This document shows, in pieces, positions 1 through 10,308 of a DNA stretch of 64,000 bases. This stretch comes from Anodontia alba. Taxonomy: Eukaryota; Mollusca; Bivalvia; Lucinida; Lucinidae. The stretch lies in the NCBI GenBank assembly GCA_964016985.1, contig OZ024830.1, forward strand, positions 60,962,550-61,026,549. The letters are read 5' to 3'. The notes under the pieces are model-generated. The model made no database searches. It was not told the DNA's origin and worked only from the letters and a program-made list of their open reading frames with translations. The position numbers were made by a program, and so were the translations under genes. The stretch's first letter is position 1, and every line of letters starts with the position of its first letter.

Positions 1-202
1 GTGGACTCCTGACCATCCTTTGCTTGGTCATTTCTTATTGTAACAAGTAAATTGGTCAGTATATATGACTGCATCTATTTCAATTAGAAATAACTCAGTC
101 AGTTGGAAAGCAATTTGAACGAAATAAACGGGTATCATTAGCTATTGAACACACTGTGATGACGACAGTTCCTTATCTCCAGGTAGTGACCAAAGCACCT
201 CT

Positions 203-1399
203 GTGTTTTCTACCCAGGGGTCCAATAATAGGTTCAGTTCAAATGATATGTCAGGTGATTCTGTATTTTGCCAAACAAATTCAACTTGCATTCTTGATTT
301 AGGGTTAAGTTGTAAAGGTTTTAGAATGGGGCACATCAATATACAAGGTGTAAACAACAAAATTGACCAAGTGCATTTGTTACTTGAGTCTGGTAAAAAT
401 GACATCCATGTTTTTGGCTTAAGTGAGACTAAATTAAATGCTATCCACCCTGATCCAGTTTTTGAAATAAGTGGTTTTCAAAAGCCCTTTAGAAGAGATA
501 GAGAAATAAATTCCAGGGGTGGTCTGTTGGTGTACGTTAAAGAGGGTGTCTGTGCCAGCAGAAGGTCTGATCTTGAATCAAAAAACCTTGAGTGTATTTG
601 GCTGGAAATTAAACCAAATAAAAGCAAACCATTTTTGGTTGGAAATATTTACAGACCGCCAAATTCAACTATTCACTGGAATGCAACTTTTGAAGACTGC
701 ATTAAAAAAGTACTAAGGGAAGATAAGGAAATTTACTTGATGGGCGATATCAACAGGGATCTACTAAATAATCAAATAAAACATGTCTGGACAGAATATA
801 TGGAACCTTTTGGTCTAACACAATTAGTTTCTGAAGCCACCAGAGTAACATGTGATTCCAGTACTCTGATTGACCATATTTATATGAATTGTTCTGAAAA
901 TGTGAACTCTTTAAATGTGCCCAGTGTAGGGCTGAGTGATCACTTCCCCATATTCTTCACACGAAAAATGCATGTGAAACCACCTAAGTCAAAACATTTC
1001 ACAATACATTATAGAAGTTTTAATTACTTTGATGAAGGCAAATTCAATGAGGATCTGCAGGCTGTTCCCTGGGATACCATAAAACTCTTTGATGATACAG
1101 ATGATGTAACTGAAGCATGGTTAGATCTTTTTTTGCAAGTAGTTGACAAACATATACCAATAAAACAACATAGAGTTAAGCACAAAACTCAACCTCAATG
1201 GATATCACCAGAAATTCTCAATGCAATGAAGTGCAGAGATAGATATAAATCTATTGGAAATGATAATGAATACAAGTTTTGGAGAAACAAAGTTATTAAA
1301 ATGATTCAAATTGCTAAAAAAGTTCAATACCAAACTTTCATTGATAATAACAAAGAAAATCCGAGTAGTATTTATATTTCAGGAATTTGGGGCAGGTAA
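203..1399 (+). pseudogene. LINE ORF2, endonuclease part
   Basis: This 398-residue open frame is an apurinic/apyrimidinic-like endonuclease, the domain that nicks target DNA in target-primed reverse transcription. Visible family motifs in order: N-terminal HINIQG with the metal-binding Asn, FGLSETKLN with the catalytic Glu, NIYRPPNS, GDINRDLL (the GDxN motif), LIDHIYMN and LSDHFPIFF (the SDH motif). All active-site residues I can check are present, so this domain is better preserved than the downstream reverse transcriptase. The frame stops at 1399 and continues in another frame, so this is part of a broken polyprotein, not a host gene. Confidence 0.88.
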
Positions 1400-3138
1400 A
1401 GGCACACAGAGATAGTCTACCATAAGCTCAGTAAAAGTTGGTAACACTCTTATTGAAGATTCGACAGATGTCGCAAATGAATTTAACCACTTTTATGTAA
1501 ACATTGCATCAAAGTTAAAAGAACCTGTCTTAAATACAAACCATGATAAATTAAAGGAGTTTTGTCAGGCAAAGCTACCTGCAGATGCAAAATTTGTAAT
1601 TCCTTTAATTCAAAAAGAAAAGGTTTTGAAATTCCTCTCCAGCATTGATATCAGTAAAGCTATGGATACAGACATGATTGGACCCCGTCTCTTGAAAGTT
1701 TCTGCCCCTTACATAGCAGATGAAGTAACTTTTATTTGTAATCATAGTATTACCAATTCTGTTTTTCCAAGCAAATGGAAAGAAGCCAAAGTAACTCCCC
1801 TTCATAAGAATGGTCCCCATGAAGAAGTTAATAATTATCGTCCCGTATCAATTTTACCTGTTTTGTCTAAAGTCCTTGAAAAGCATGTGCACGAGAGTCT
1901 ATCTGATTTCTTACATGAATATAATTTATTACATAAAACTCAGTCTGGTTTCAGAACACAACATTCTTGTGAAACTGCTTTTGTTAATATGATAGATTCA
2001 TGGCTGAATGCTTTAGACAATGGCAAAATGGTTGGTGTCATGCTAGTTGACTTCAAGAAAGCTTTCAATTTTGTAGACCACCAAATTTTAATTAACAAGT
2101 TAAAAGTATATGGCATAAAAGATGATGCCTTATCTCGGTTTGATACCTACCTAGTGAACAGAAAACAACAGGTGGCAATTAATGACTGTAAGTCAGACTT
2201 TAAGAAAATCACGTATGGGTCCCCCAAGGGTCTATTTTAGGGCCACTTTTATTCTTGCTATTTATAAATGATTTGCCTTTATATACAAGCAATGTTTTTA
2301 CTGACCTTTATGCCAATGACACAACTTTGTATGATGTACAGGATTCCATGGAACAGATTAAGAACAACCTCCAAACTGCTTTAAACAATCTATACATCTG
2401 GTGTAGAAGCAATGGTATGATTCTAAATTCCTCCAAAACAAAAGTTATGCTAGTAACAGAAAGGGCAAAGACTCAATAATGACAATCTTGATCTCAACTT
2501 CAACAACGAATCTCTAAATATGATTTCAAATGACAAAATTTTGGGAGTTTTTGTTGACAATAATTTGACCTGGTCTGATCACATCAAGCACCTAAAGAAA
2601 AAGATTTCTTCAGGCATTTGGCTTCTTACAAAAATTAAAAAATTCTTGTCCCAGGCTCATAGAGTTCAGTTTTACAAGACGTATATTCAACCTCATATCG
2701 ACTTTTGTAACATAGTATGGGGGAGTTCTTCAGAATCTAATAAATTACAGGTTTTTAAATTACAAAAGCGTGCATGCAAGATAATCCTTGACTACAATGT
2801 TGATGACTCTGTTGAAGCTATGAAATATTTGAAGATTATGTCTATTTTTGATCGGCTTCACCTACGGAAGGCTAAATTTATGTTTAAAGTTTATAACCAA
2901 TATAGCCCCTTCATATATTTCTGAAAATTTCACACTAAGAACAAATGAAAATACCAATATGCAGCTTAGACCATCTTCTGCTGGATGTTTTATCCCACCG
3001 AAGCCAAGGACAGAATGCTTCAAACATAGTATGAGATACTCTGGATGTCAGGTATGGAACAGTTTGCCAGAGGAAGTTAAAAATGCCCAGACTATTGACA
3101 CATTTCACAATAGATGCTTAACATGGCTAGTGAATTAA
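1400..3138 (+). pseudogene. LINE ORF2, reverse transcriptase part, frameshifted
   Basis: The polymerase is split over at least four frames (about 1440-2240, 2255-2479, 2520-2924, 2848-3138). Recognisable motifs are VTPLHKNGPHEEVNNYRPV, SILPVLSKVLEKHV, TQSGFRTQHSC, the block-A VDFKKAFNFVDH, SPKG followed by a stop and GPLLFLLFINDLP, and YANDTTLY where the family has (F/Y)ADD. The first Asp of the catalytic pair is therefore Asn here, and block A has Asn where Asp is usual after KAF. The C-terminal part (KILGVFVDNNLTWSDHI to QKRACKIIL) is the normal LINE thumb/C-terminal region. Non-functional by frameshift, stop and active-site change. Confidence 0.88.
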
Positions 3139-3425
3139 AGCAAGAGTTTGTAAATTTATAAATTTAACTTTATAAATGTATAAATTTAACTTTGTAAATT
3201 TTTATGAATTTCACTTTCATATTATTTGTTTTAATGTCTATGTTTTGCTTTTCCCATTCACATAGTGCACACAATCATACATAAAATGGGTGTTACTATA
3301 TATTCCGGATGAGATATGCATATTCGCCACTTTAGTGTATAATATAATGCAGTATTGTTGTATATAGCTCATCTCACATGCAAAGAACTACCATTATATT
3401 CCCAAGTTTTCGGACCGAGAGGCAT

Positions 3426-3533
3426 ATGCAAACAGTGCAGACCCAGATCAGACTGCTCCTAAGAGGAGCTGATCAGACGGCTCATCTGATCAGCTCCTAA
3501 GAGGAGCAGTCTGATCACGGTCTTCACAGTTTG
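3426..3533. repeat. Fold-back repeat, family E core (CAGACCCAGATCAGA type)
   Basis: An imperfect palindrome reads GCAAACAGTGCAGACCC, then GATCAGACTGCTCC, then its complement, closing with ACAGTTTGCC. It belongs to a family seen about a dozen times in the window. Better copies have outer ends TTTACCCTAAATATT and AATATTTAGGGTAAA, so the unit is a ~200 bp MITE-like element. Confidence 0.7.
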
Positions 3534-4204
3534 CCATTCCATCCATATTGATCTATAGTAAAACAACTCCATTCCAATTTTAGGATGATTACAGCAACAT
3601 GTTTGGGTGTCTCTAATTAGCATCAACATGATTCAGTTTCATTTTCAGCTGTAAAACATGATGAAATTTCAGAATTTTGTGTATAGTTAATATTCAAAGT
3701 ATCTGATATATTGATATATATGTTTTTAAACTTGTCTAGTAGAATATGATCAAGAGTTTGTTTGGTATCAGGCAAATCTATGCTGTTCTTATGAGCCTTA
3801 TTCCGGTAGCCTTGTATTATATTTCATCAGGTCTCTTGCATTTCGTTTCGGCAAGATATCCAACAGATGAAACTGTAATGGAAGGAAATAATGAGGTTCA
3901 TTTCTTGATTTATTTCCCTCAAGCTGCACTTGGTCACAGTATCAGAAAAATATCATTTTATAATATCATTGTTTATTTGAATAAATGTACTTGTGTGTAT
4001 ATTTGTAAATAGTGAGGGCCTCATGGAAGATTAGCTATTACATGTATTTATGTATGTGCTAAATGTTGTAACCCTCGATAAATAAAGTCATTACCTACTT
4101 ACTTACTTACACTATTCAAGTACAGTGAAGCATTTTAAAATATACCTGGGATAAAACCAAGGAAGTCTATCAGTGACAGAACTTTTTGCATGACCCTCGT
4201 ACCA

Positions 4205-4400
4205 TCAGGGGAAGTCATGTAGCAAGTTTGTTAAATTCTGCTCAATGGTTTAAGAGGAGATAGTGTGATGGACAGATGGACAGACTGGATGATGAACGGA
4301 TGGACGGATGGAAAAATAATGTTGCTTAGCAAGTTTCGTTAAATTCCGCCCAGTGGTTTAGGATGATAGAGTGACGGACAGATGGATAGACAGGCAGAGG
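4205..4400 (+). repeat. Tail of a GGACGGAC tandem-repeat element
   Basis: Two related units of about 110-115 bp (starting near 4215 and 4325) each read AGCAAGTTT-GTTAAATTC-GCYCARTGGTTTA and end in GGACAGATGGACAGAC-like tetranucleotide runs. This resembles the 3' ends of the larger tandem-repeat elements elsewhere in the window. The head is not visible, so it is a fragment. Confidence 0.6.
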
Positions 4401-4460
4401 CATTCATAAAGGGTTTCATTTTCCACTTTACACTAAGCAGGAGGATAATTACGATATGTT

Positions 4461-4682
4461 TCTTTCGTGGAGATTGATCATGAAATATTTTCTACGGTCA
4501 TTCTCTCCCTTCCGCTGATTCAAGAAGGGCAGTTGTCAGTTTCTGGCGAAAGAATGTGCACAATACTGGTTAACCGCTTAGAGGACTAAGCCTGCCCAGT
4601 AAACGTGTGGTTAGGTAAACTGACCGCGCTCGACATGACCCCATTGGGTTGACTGGGCCGTAAAACCCCAACACAAACAAAC
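4461..4682 (+). mobile_element. SINE family F, 5'-truncated, + orientation
   Basis: The sequence runs from TCTTTCGTGGAGATTGATCA through GCTTAGAGGACTAAGCCTGC to a CCAACACAAACAAACAA tail. The tRNA-like head is missing. It is flanked by a 14 bp target-site duplication with one mismatch (4447-4460 and 4683-4696, AATTAC[G/C]ATATGTT). Ten or so copies of this SINE occur in the window, most on the - strand. Confidence 0.85.
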
Positions 4683-4689
4683 AATTACC

Positions 4690-4815
4690 ATATGTTGTGG
4701 GTACTCATTAGAATTAGCTCTCTGAGGCACTTCTAATGAGTACTACAACATATGTTTTTGTGGAGAAAGAAGAAAAATATCAATACTTTTTGGCTGAAAA
4801 AGTGCCTTATCTGGA
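4690..4815. repeat. Fold-back MITE family A (TACTCATTAGAA core), partial
   Basis: One copy of a family with core GTGGGTACTCATTAGAA, GCCTC/GAGGC and the complementary arm, followed by GAGAAATAAGAAAAATATC and ending near TTATCTGGAGCTATG. In full copies the outer ends are AGCTCCAGATAA and TTATCTGGAGCT. The left arm is missing here next to the SINE insertion. Confidence 0.7.
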
Positions 4816-4846
4816 ATTATGTATATTTTGTTTCCAAGTAACCTGG

Positions 4847-5237
4847 GCCCAGTTGTTCAAAACTTACGATGTCGTATTTGCAAAAGTAGCCTGGCCCCAT
4901 GGCTATGAGTTTTAGTTAAAATGTAACAAAGGTAAAATACTCCTCCTTGACTATTTTTCTACATTAATCATCTCCCTTACCCATCAGAAATTCATAGCCT
5001 AACTGATCTGCCAAATCAGAGAGAAAGATATTGTAGAGGATAGGATTTTTTTTAATAATATTTATCATTTTTATGCTGATTCAAATATCAGTTAGACAGT
5101 AGCCAGTCTATTGCAAAAGCTACTCACATTTTTTCAGCAAAAATATGTGAATTAGATATTGTACTTACTAGATCAGTTAACATTTTGACTAGGTAACGAG
5201 CTAGTTAAGCTAACGAAGCTTTGAACAACTGGGCCGA
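4847..5237. repeat. Old copy of fold-back MITE family C (GGGCCCAGTTGTTC ends)
   Basis: It begins CTGGGCCCAGTTGTTCAAA and ends CTTTGAACAACTGGGCC. Inside are the family's GCAAAAGCTACTCACATTTTTTCAGC arm and GAGCTAGTTAAGCTAACGA. It is longer than the standard 244 bp copies because unrelated sequence (about 4890-5090) has been inserted. Clearly older than the three intact 244 bp copies. Confidence 0.7.
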
Positions 5238-5289
5238 GATACATGTCTAAATTCTACAAATAAATCGTTTTTAATCTACCACATGAGAA

Positions 5290-5640
5290 ATGGGACCTTA
5301 ACACATAATGACAATGAAGGCTCAGGTCATCCTACAATCAGAGGGTTTAATTTTTCTACTTTTTCCCAGAAAACAGGTTTCGACATTTCATGCAAATTGT
5401 CTCCCAAGAGATAATTTGCATGAAATGGTCATTCTCTTCCTTCCACTGATTCAAGAAGGGCATTTGTCAGTTTCTGGCAAAAGAATGCACACAGTACTGG
5501 TTAACCGCTTAGAGGACTAAGCCTGCCCAGTAAAAGTGTGGTTAGTTAAACTGACCATGCTCAACATGACTCCATTGGGCCGTAAAACCTCAACACAAAC
5601 AAACAAAGCCTGTTTTCTGGGAAGAATAAGAAAAATATCA
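5290..5640. repeat. Fold-back MITE family B with a SINE nested in it
   Basis: The left arm TTTTTCCCAGAAAACAGGTT-CGACATTTCATGCAAATTGTCTCC is followed by the start of the right arm. A truncated SINE then interrupts, and the rest (AAGCCTGTTTTCTGGGAAGAATAAG) resumes at 5608. The insertion point within the palindrome dates the SINE as younger. Confidence 0.75.
5426..5608 (+). mobile_element. SINE family F, 5'-truncated, nested in family B
   Basis: Body from TCATTCTCTTCCTTCCACTG to the CCTCAACACAAACAAACAAA tail, with the internal GCTTAGAGGACTAAGCCTGC block. It is inserted in the palindromic centre of a family B element. The head is absent. The exact duplication cannot be set because the flanks are repetitive. 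Confidence 0.8.
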
Positions 5641-5674
5641 ATTTGTCATCGAGGGTTTCATTTTCTGCTTAACG

Positions 5675-5860
5675 TCACGCATGCTGGGTAAAGTTCTCAG
5701 CAGATGACATATATACTTTTCTTATTTTTCCCAGAACACAGGTTTTGACATTTCATGCAAATAGTTTCCAATGGAAAATGCATGAAGTACCAAACCTTGT
5801 TTTGTGGGAAAAATAAGAAAATACCATCAGTTTGTTGTCAGCTGAATTACTGAGAGAGTG
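5675..5860. repeat. Fold-back MITE family B, second copy
   Basis: Outer end GCATGCTGGGTAAAG...CAGCAGATGACAT, then TTTTTCCCAGAACACAGGTT-TTGACATTTCATGCAAAT and the complementary arm ending CTTGTTTTGTGGGAAAAATAAG. Diverged by many substitutions. Confidence 0.7.
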
Positions 5861-6191
5861 GCAAAGATAAAATATTCTGTGGATATTGCAGAATGTATTA
5901 ACATACAGAAAAGGCCCTGATCAGACTGCATATCACATCAGTTTACCATTTCGTCATGTTTTAGACATACCATTAGGGGTCAGATGGGCTTGCTCAAATT
6001 TTAGGATGTTTGGTAAGGTCTTAGGGTATCTTAATACAATCAACTCTCATTATCTGAAACACTGATACCTCAAACTACTACTTAAGTCAAAACTAAATAA
6101 AGGAAATAATGCTTTGATTTGCTATATAGTCTTAATATTTCTTTCTTTTTCCTTTTTTCTCAAACTACTGTTATCTCAAACCAAAAATTTA

Positions 6192-6578
6192 GGGCCCAGT
6201 TGTTCAAAGCATCATTAGCTTAACCAGCTTGTTAACCTTTGTCCTGCTGAACCCAGATATACCCTGTTTTTGAAACAGTGTAGATCCAGATCAGTTGGCT
6301 TCTTCAGAAGCCAACTGATCTGGATCTGCACTGTTTGCCATCAAGTATGCAAAGTTATTGCACCAATGAAGATCAAGTAACCTGATTGGCTGAAAATTAA
6401 AGTGGGTGTGGCATCTTAATTTATTCATCAGGACAAGGGTTAATGACAAGCAGGTTAACTATAGCTAAGGTACTTTCAAATTCATTGATCTCACATTTTT
6501 TTAACAAAAAATATCAATGTATTTGCCATATTTAATGATAGAAATTTTAATGTCACATTAGCTAACAGCTAGGCCCTG
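6192..6578. repeat. Family C MITE split by a family D insertion
   Basis: Left end GGGCCCAGTTGTTCAAAGCATC (6192-6231) and the remainder (6444-6578, ending GCTAACAGCTAGGCCC) are separated by a TTAA-flanked family D element. This shows D transposed into C. Confidence 0.75.
6236..6439 (+). mobile_element. TTAA-flanked MITE, family D (piggyBac-like)
   Basis: 204 bp between direct TTAA tetranucleotides (6232-6235, 6440-6443). Ends are CCTTTGTCCTGCTGAAC and CAGGACAAGGG. The centre is the palindrome GATCCAGATCAGTTGGCTTC and its complement. TTAA target duplication with CCYTT-type ends is the signature of piggyBac-superfamily elements. No transposase is encoded. Confidence 0.8.
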
Positions 6579-6673
6579 GTCACTTAGAGTTTGATATAAT
6601 GAGTTGACCTTATTTAATTGAATATGGTATAGATGTTTGGTGAATTTAAATCCTCTGATATTTTCTGTTTTAG

Positions 6674-6817
6674 GTTTTTGATGATCAAGCATATCCATTT
6701 GTAACATTTTCACCCATCAAACAGTGGAAGTATGGACAAACTCAGGAATTTCACTATACAGTCAGATGTGGAATACTACCCGACACTTCTCCCTGGGACT
6801 GGATAGGACTCTTTAAG
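6674..6817 (+). CDS. SKICH-domain protein, exon n-2 (INPP5J/K-like 5-phosphatase C-terminus)
   Basis: This 48-codon exon starts in phase 0 after TTCTGTTTTAG and ends before GTTTGT. It encodes VFDDQAYPFVTFSPIKQW, then GQTQEFHYTVRCG and WDWIGLFK. The (W)DWIGLFK block is the best-conserved stretch of SKICH domains, which target inositol polyphosphate 5-phosphatases (INPP5J/PIPP, INPP5K/SKIP) to membrane ruffles and also occur N-terminally in CALCOCO/TAX1BP1 autophagy receptors. Here the SKICH domain ends the protein, which fits the 5-phosphatases. The catalytic phosphatase exons are not in this window and must lie upstream of position 1 or be undetected. Phosphatidylinositol-phosphate 5-phosphatase activity is inferred from this family placement only. 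Confidence 0.82.
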
Positions 6818-7084
6818 GTTTGTTGTCCAGCATACCCATTATTTATTTCATTTTTTCCATGTTTACCCTAAGTATTCCTTACTATACTTTTCCTAAATTT
6901 TTTAACAAATCCATTTTACAACCAATTGATATACATGTATGTTAAAATTGGCAAAAAGCATAAAACCTATTCTGGCATCTTCAGATGCTGCACTCTTTGG
7001 CATCTGTTCTGGGTCTACTCTGTTTTCTCAGACCTGTCCGTCTAAGAACATTGGGTAAATATGGTATTCAATAGAATTATGAAG

Positions 7085-7240
7085 TGTCCATGCGGCTGAG
7101 CAGTTAGCAGTCCTGACTTTATACTACGCAGTCCTGGATTTGAACTCCACTAGAGGTGGTGTTCAGCTTATTCATTGTACAGAACATTTACTATCATCAT
7201 CATCTCATTATGACTAAAATAATGTTGAAAGAGACTTAAA
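7085..7240 (+). mobile_element. tRNA-derived SINE, second family, diverged
   Basis: The sequence CGGCTGAGCAGTTAGCAGTC, then CAGTCCTGGATTTGAACTCC, resembles pol III A and B boxes with a short body (ATGACTAAAATAATGTTGAAAG) shared with copies at 8820, 10004, 20275, 31283 and 35350. It is more diverged than the copy at 10004. Confidence 0.65.
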
Positions 7241-7744
7241 ACACAGAGGCATAAATAGAAATATAATTTTACGGCCAGAAAGCTGGGTACGAGGTGATGT
7301 TCAACCCTTTGTAAAGTGGTAGACTAGTAGACTGGTGGTAAATCCCCAGCTGGGTCATACCCACAACTTTCTAAAAGTGATACTAGCTTCTGTGCTGTCA
7401 CTTGGTGCACAGCATTAGGAAGAAGAGCTAGGACTGGTCACCTCCATGTTAGTATGCGACAGGTGGTACTATCATGTCAGTGTTTCTGGGGCATGATTCT
7501 GCAGTGGCACTACTAAACGACATCAGTTCTCATCCAGACATAGAAACAACACTGGTAGATTGTTGACAGTACATTAATCCTCCATTCATTCAAAACTGGT
7601 GGTGAATTTTGCTCATCAGTGTTGATTTTAACCAAATGACATTTTCCAAACATTTTGTCAGGTAACAGAAAAAGACAAAATCTAAATAAATAGTCTAGAT
7701 GACTACCAATGGAAGATAGTGTGCAAAAGTATCATCTCTTGTCT

Positions 7745-7905
7745 CATAGCTCCAGATAAATGAGAGATAAGCAGGAAAATATTTTTCTTATTTCTCCATG
7801 AAAATGTGTTGTGGGTACTCATAAGAAGCACCTGTTTTTGTTGAGAAATAAGAAAAATGCAACAATTTTGGGTTAAAAAAAGCACCTAACCTGAAACTAT
7901 ATTGT
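7745..7905. repeat. Fold-back MITE family A, truncated core
   Basis: Begins CATAGCTCCAGATAA and ends GCACCTAACCTGAAACTAT, with TTCTTATTTCTCCATGAAAA, GTACTCATAAGAAGC and a shortened right arm. Lies in the intron just upstream of the SKICH exon at 7948. Confidence 0.65.
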
Positions 7906-7947
7906 CTGTCACTGTTTTGTATTTTTGGTTTTCTTCTTTCATTACAG

Positions 7948-8136
7948 GCAGACTTCAAACATTTTGATGAGTATGTAACATATGTTTGGGGTAAAAATAA
8001 TGCTGAAAAGTTAGGTGATAAAGGTGTTACTCTGATCTTCAAGGGAGGTTACTTGAAGACACCACCTGGAAAATATGTGCTGCTCTATATCAGTAAATAC
8101 AAGGGCTGGCTACGGGGGATGAGTAATGTATTTGAG
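7948..8136 (+). CDS. SKICH-domain protein, penultimate exon
   Basis: A 63-codon phase-0 exon bounded by CTTTCATTACAG and GTAAGAGA. It encodes ADFKHFDEYVTYVWGKN, then GVTLIFKGGYLKTPPGKYVLLYISKYKGWLRGMSNVFE. The order, DWIGLFK (previous exon) followed by the DEYVTYVW block, a variable loop and a GKYVLLY strand, matches the SKICH immunoglobulin-like beta-sandwich. The flanking intron on the left holds a family A fold-back whose end lies about 43 bp from the acceptor. There is no frameshift or stop, and both splice sites are canonical. Confidence 0.85.
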
Positions 8137-8194
8137 GTAAGAGAAAAACTTTCTTAGCAATTGATTTGAACATAGCTCAAGATAAAAATTGTAT

Positions 8195-8350
8195 ATCATC
8201 CAAAAAGTATTGATGTTTTTTTCTTATTTCTCCACAAAAACACATATTGTGGATACTCATTAGAAGGGTCTCACCAGGCACTTCTAATGAGAGCCATAAC
8301 TTATGTTTTCTGGGTATTCTTCTTAACAAGAGCTATAAAACATTGAAGTA
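8195..8350. repeat. Fold-back MITE family A
   Basis: TTTCTTATTTCTCCACAAAA, ACTCATTAGAAG, CACCAGGCACTTCTAATGAG and the complementary arm. It starts about 60 bp downstream of the SKICH exon donor at 8137. Confidence 0.7.
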
Positions 8351-8610
8351 AAATGTTTTACTCGCATACAGGAATTTCTAATGGTAATAAACCAAACCTT
8401 GGGAAATCGAGAAATGGCATTTGAAAAATGGTTCTTGGAGGCTATCAATCTGGCTGTTATTTATGATTCCTTATACATGCGTGTTGTTTTGCAGATTTAT
8501 TTTATGTTTGTTTATTTTTGTTAATACTTAGGAGACATACATGAAATTGGAATTTTAAAAAGGTTTTCTGTAAGGTGTGCTAGATTGTTTTGGAAGTGAA
8601 GTCTACTTAA

Positions 8611-8816
8611 CCCTTGTCCTGGTGAACACGGATATGCCATGCCTTTGCAAACAGTGTAGATCCAGATCAGCTGGTATCTGAAGAAGCCAAGTGATCTGGA
8701 TCTGCACTGTTTGTCATTAAGTATGTGAATTTGTATCAAAAATCTGGATCAAGTAATCTGATTGGCTGAAAACTAGAAGTTGGCATGGCATCTTAATTTA
8801 TTCAGCAGGACAAGGG
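8611..8816 (+). mobile_element. TTAA-flanked MITE, family D
   Basis: 206 bp between TTAA at 8607-8610 and 8817-8820. Ends CCCTTGTCCTGGTGAAC and CAGCAGGACAAGGG. Internal palindrome GATCCAGATCAGCTGG / CCAAGTGATCTGGATC. Closely related to the copy at 6236. Confidence 0.8.
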
Positions 8817-8819
8817 TTA

Positions 8820-8975
8820 AAGTGTGACTGAATAGTTAATGTATCTGACTTCAGGTTACAAGGTTGTGGGTTGGAATCCTGCTTCATTGCACAGAGCCTT
8901 TCAGTATCACCTGTTCATCATTTCAGTACGACTTTAATAATGTTGAAAGAAATGTAAAACACCTTTATCATTTTC
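8820..8975 (+). mobile_element. tRNA-derived SINE, second family, diverged
   Basis: GTGACTGAATAGTTAATGTA, then TTCAGGTTACAAGGTTGTGG and GGAATCCTGCTTCATTGCACAG, matching the body of the family (TGAATAATGTTGAAAGAAATG). It starts directly at the TTAA of the adjacent family D element. Confidence 0.55.
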
Positions 8976-9464
8976 TAAAAGTGCAGCTGAATATGCATTT
9001 TTCTCTGTGGTTGTCTGTAGCAAAGACAGTACCTAAAACTGATGCTTCTTGAGATCTTAAGCATGAATGTTCTATGAATGAATAGAGGTTAATGCATCTT
9101 GAATTTTAAATACAAGATATTATTTCCAAGAGGGTTGCAAATCTGATTAACAAATGAATGTGATTGCATGAGTTCATTTATAAAGGGTCAATTCTAAAAG
9201 GGAATTTGGAGCAAGTTCTTTCCTTTAAATGCAGAGCCTTTTACAGAGGGGAGGTAAAGCAATTTTTAGAGCTGCAAACTTTGAATAGCAGGAGATGACA
9301 TTTTAGCACTTAAAATGGCAAGCAAAATTGGAGCCAAATGATAATTTTTTTTTTTTTTTTTTCAGAGAAAATAAAGCTTAACATTTTATATGAATCTTCT
9401 ACAAGGCAGACAATTCAAATGAAAGTCAAGTCTCATATTTCTCTATAGATACTAAAAAAGTAAA

Positions 9465-9632
9465 TCAGAATGTTTGCTGCGTTGTGCTTGTGTTTTGTGC
9501 TTTAAGTGTTAAAATGATTTTCTCAATTTTCCCGGAAAATAGGGCTTGCCATTTTATTTGCATCAGCTCTGGATATGATTTAAATGAAGTGCCAAGTCCT
9601 TTTCTCTGTGATAAATAAGAAAATTGTTGGTA
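9465..9632. repeat. Fold-back MITE family B2, diverged
   Basis: CTTTAAGTGTTAAAATG, then TTTTCCCGGAAAATAGGGCT-TGCCATTTTATTTGCAT and a decayed right arm ending GATAAATAAGAAAATTG. It abuts the first family G element. Confidence 0.55.
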
Positions 9633-9997
9633 ATTATTGCATAAAAAAGCAGTGTCGCATGTTATTAACAGCTGTGCATTAACCGGCGAAAAGCCATGTA
9701 TTAACAAGGCAATTCACACGCTGTTAATGCAGATAGGTACTGCCTGGCCCTAGAACGAGCATAGTCCATGGAAATTGCATTAGCGAGACATTGGTGAAAA
9801 GGCGAAACAAAATAGTGCAAGAAATAACACGAAATGTAGCAAATGTTTTCAGTTTTTATGCAATAATAACGATCAAACATGGTTTTTCAATGCATTAACA
9901 TTTGCCAGGACCCTAGGGAGGTGTTGAAAACTGTGGCCTCACCTCCCTAGGGACCTGGCGAATATTAATGCATGAAAAACCATGTTTGATCCCTATA
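9633..9997. repeat. Composite fold-back element family G, copy 1 (internally deleted)
   Basis: Two adjoining inverted-repeat modules. Module 1 runs from ATTATTGCATAAA to TTTATGCAATAAT. Module 2 is the hairpin AACATGGTTTTTCAATGCATTAACATT..CCAGG..CCCTAGGGAGGTGTTG and its complement, ending CATGAAAAACCATGTTTGATCCCT. The same two modules are joined the same way in the copies at 10921 and 13475, so they form one element. About 60 bp of module 1 is missing here. Confidence 0.75.
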
Positions 9998-10003
9998 TTA
10001 AAC

Positions 10004-10180
10004 TGAGTGGCTGAGTAGTTAGTGCTCCCGACTTCGGATCAAAAGGTCCTGAGTTCAAATCCCACTGGAGGCAGAATTTTGCTCATGACTGTATGGTGCT
10101 TCATCACCTTTCATTATCACTCTCCCATCATCTGGATATGATCTAAATACTGCTATAAAGGATGTAAAACACTGAATCAC
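10004..10180 (+). mobile_element. tRNA-derived SINE, second family
   Basis: The head has an A-box-like GAGTGGCTGAGTAGTTAGTG and a B-box-like TGAGTTCAAATCCCACT, spaced as in a tRNA gene. The body reads CATCATCTGGATATGATCTAA and AAGGATGTAAAACACTGAATCA. It is the clearest copy of this family. It lies in the last intron of the SKICH gene. Confidence 0.75.
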
Positions 10181-10308
10181 AATTCAATTCAATTCAATGC
10201 AATTGAAAAGAAATAAAGGATGTAAAACACTGAATCACCGTCAAACATGCCGAGTGCTGATCATTAATATCTTTTTTTTTTTTTTTTTTTTTCCCTTTTT
10301 TCTTCCAG

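Larger units (their letters stand above)
1..4113 (+). mobile_element. CR1/Jockey-like non-LTR retrotransposon (LINE), decayed
   Basis: A non-LTR retrotransposon reads left to right: untranslated leader (1-202), apurinic-type endonuclease, reverse transcriptase in several frames, then an AT-rich 3' region ending near 4060-4113 with a conserved tail (AATAAAGTCATTACC followed by TACTTACTTACTTAC). A short tandem tail of this sort is typical of CR1/L2-group LINEs. Several frameshifts show it is dead. The stretch 3290-3730 interrupts the 3' region and includes a separate fold-back at 3426-3533, so the 3' part is probably nested. The 5' end may lie beyond the window edge. It presumably sits in an intron of, or upstream of, the SKICH gene. 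Confidence 0.85.
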
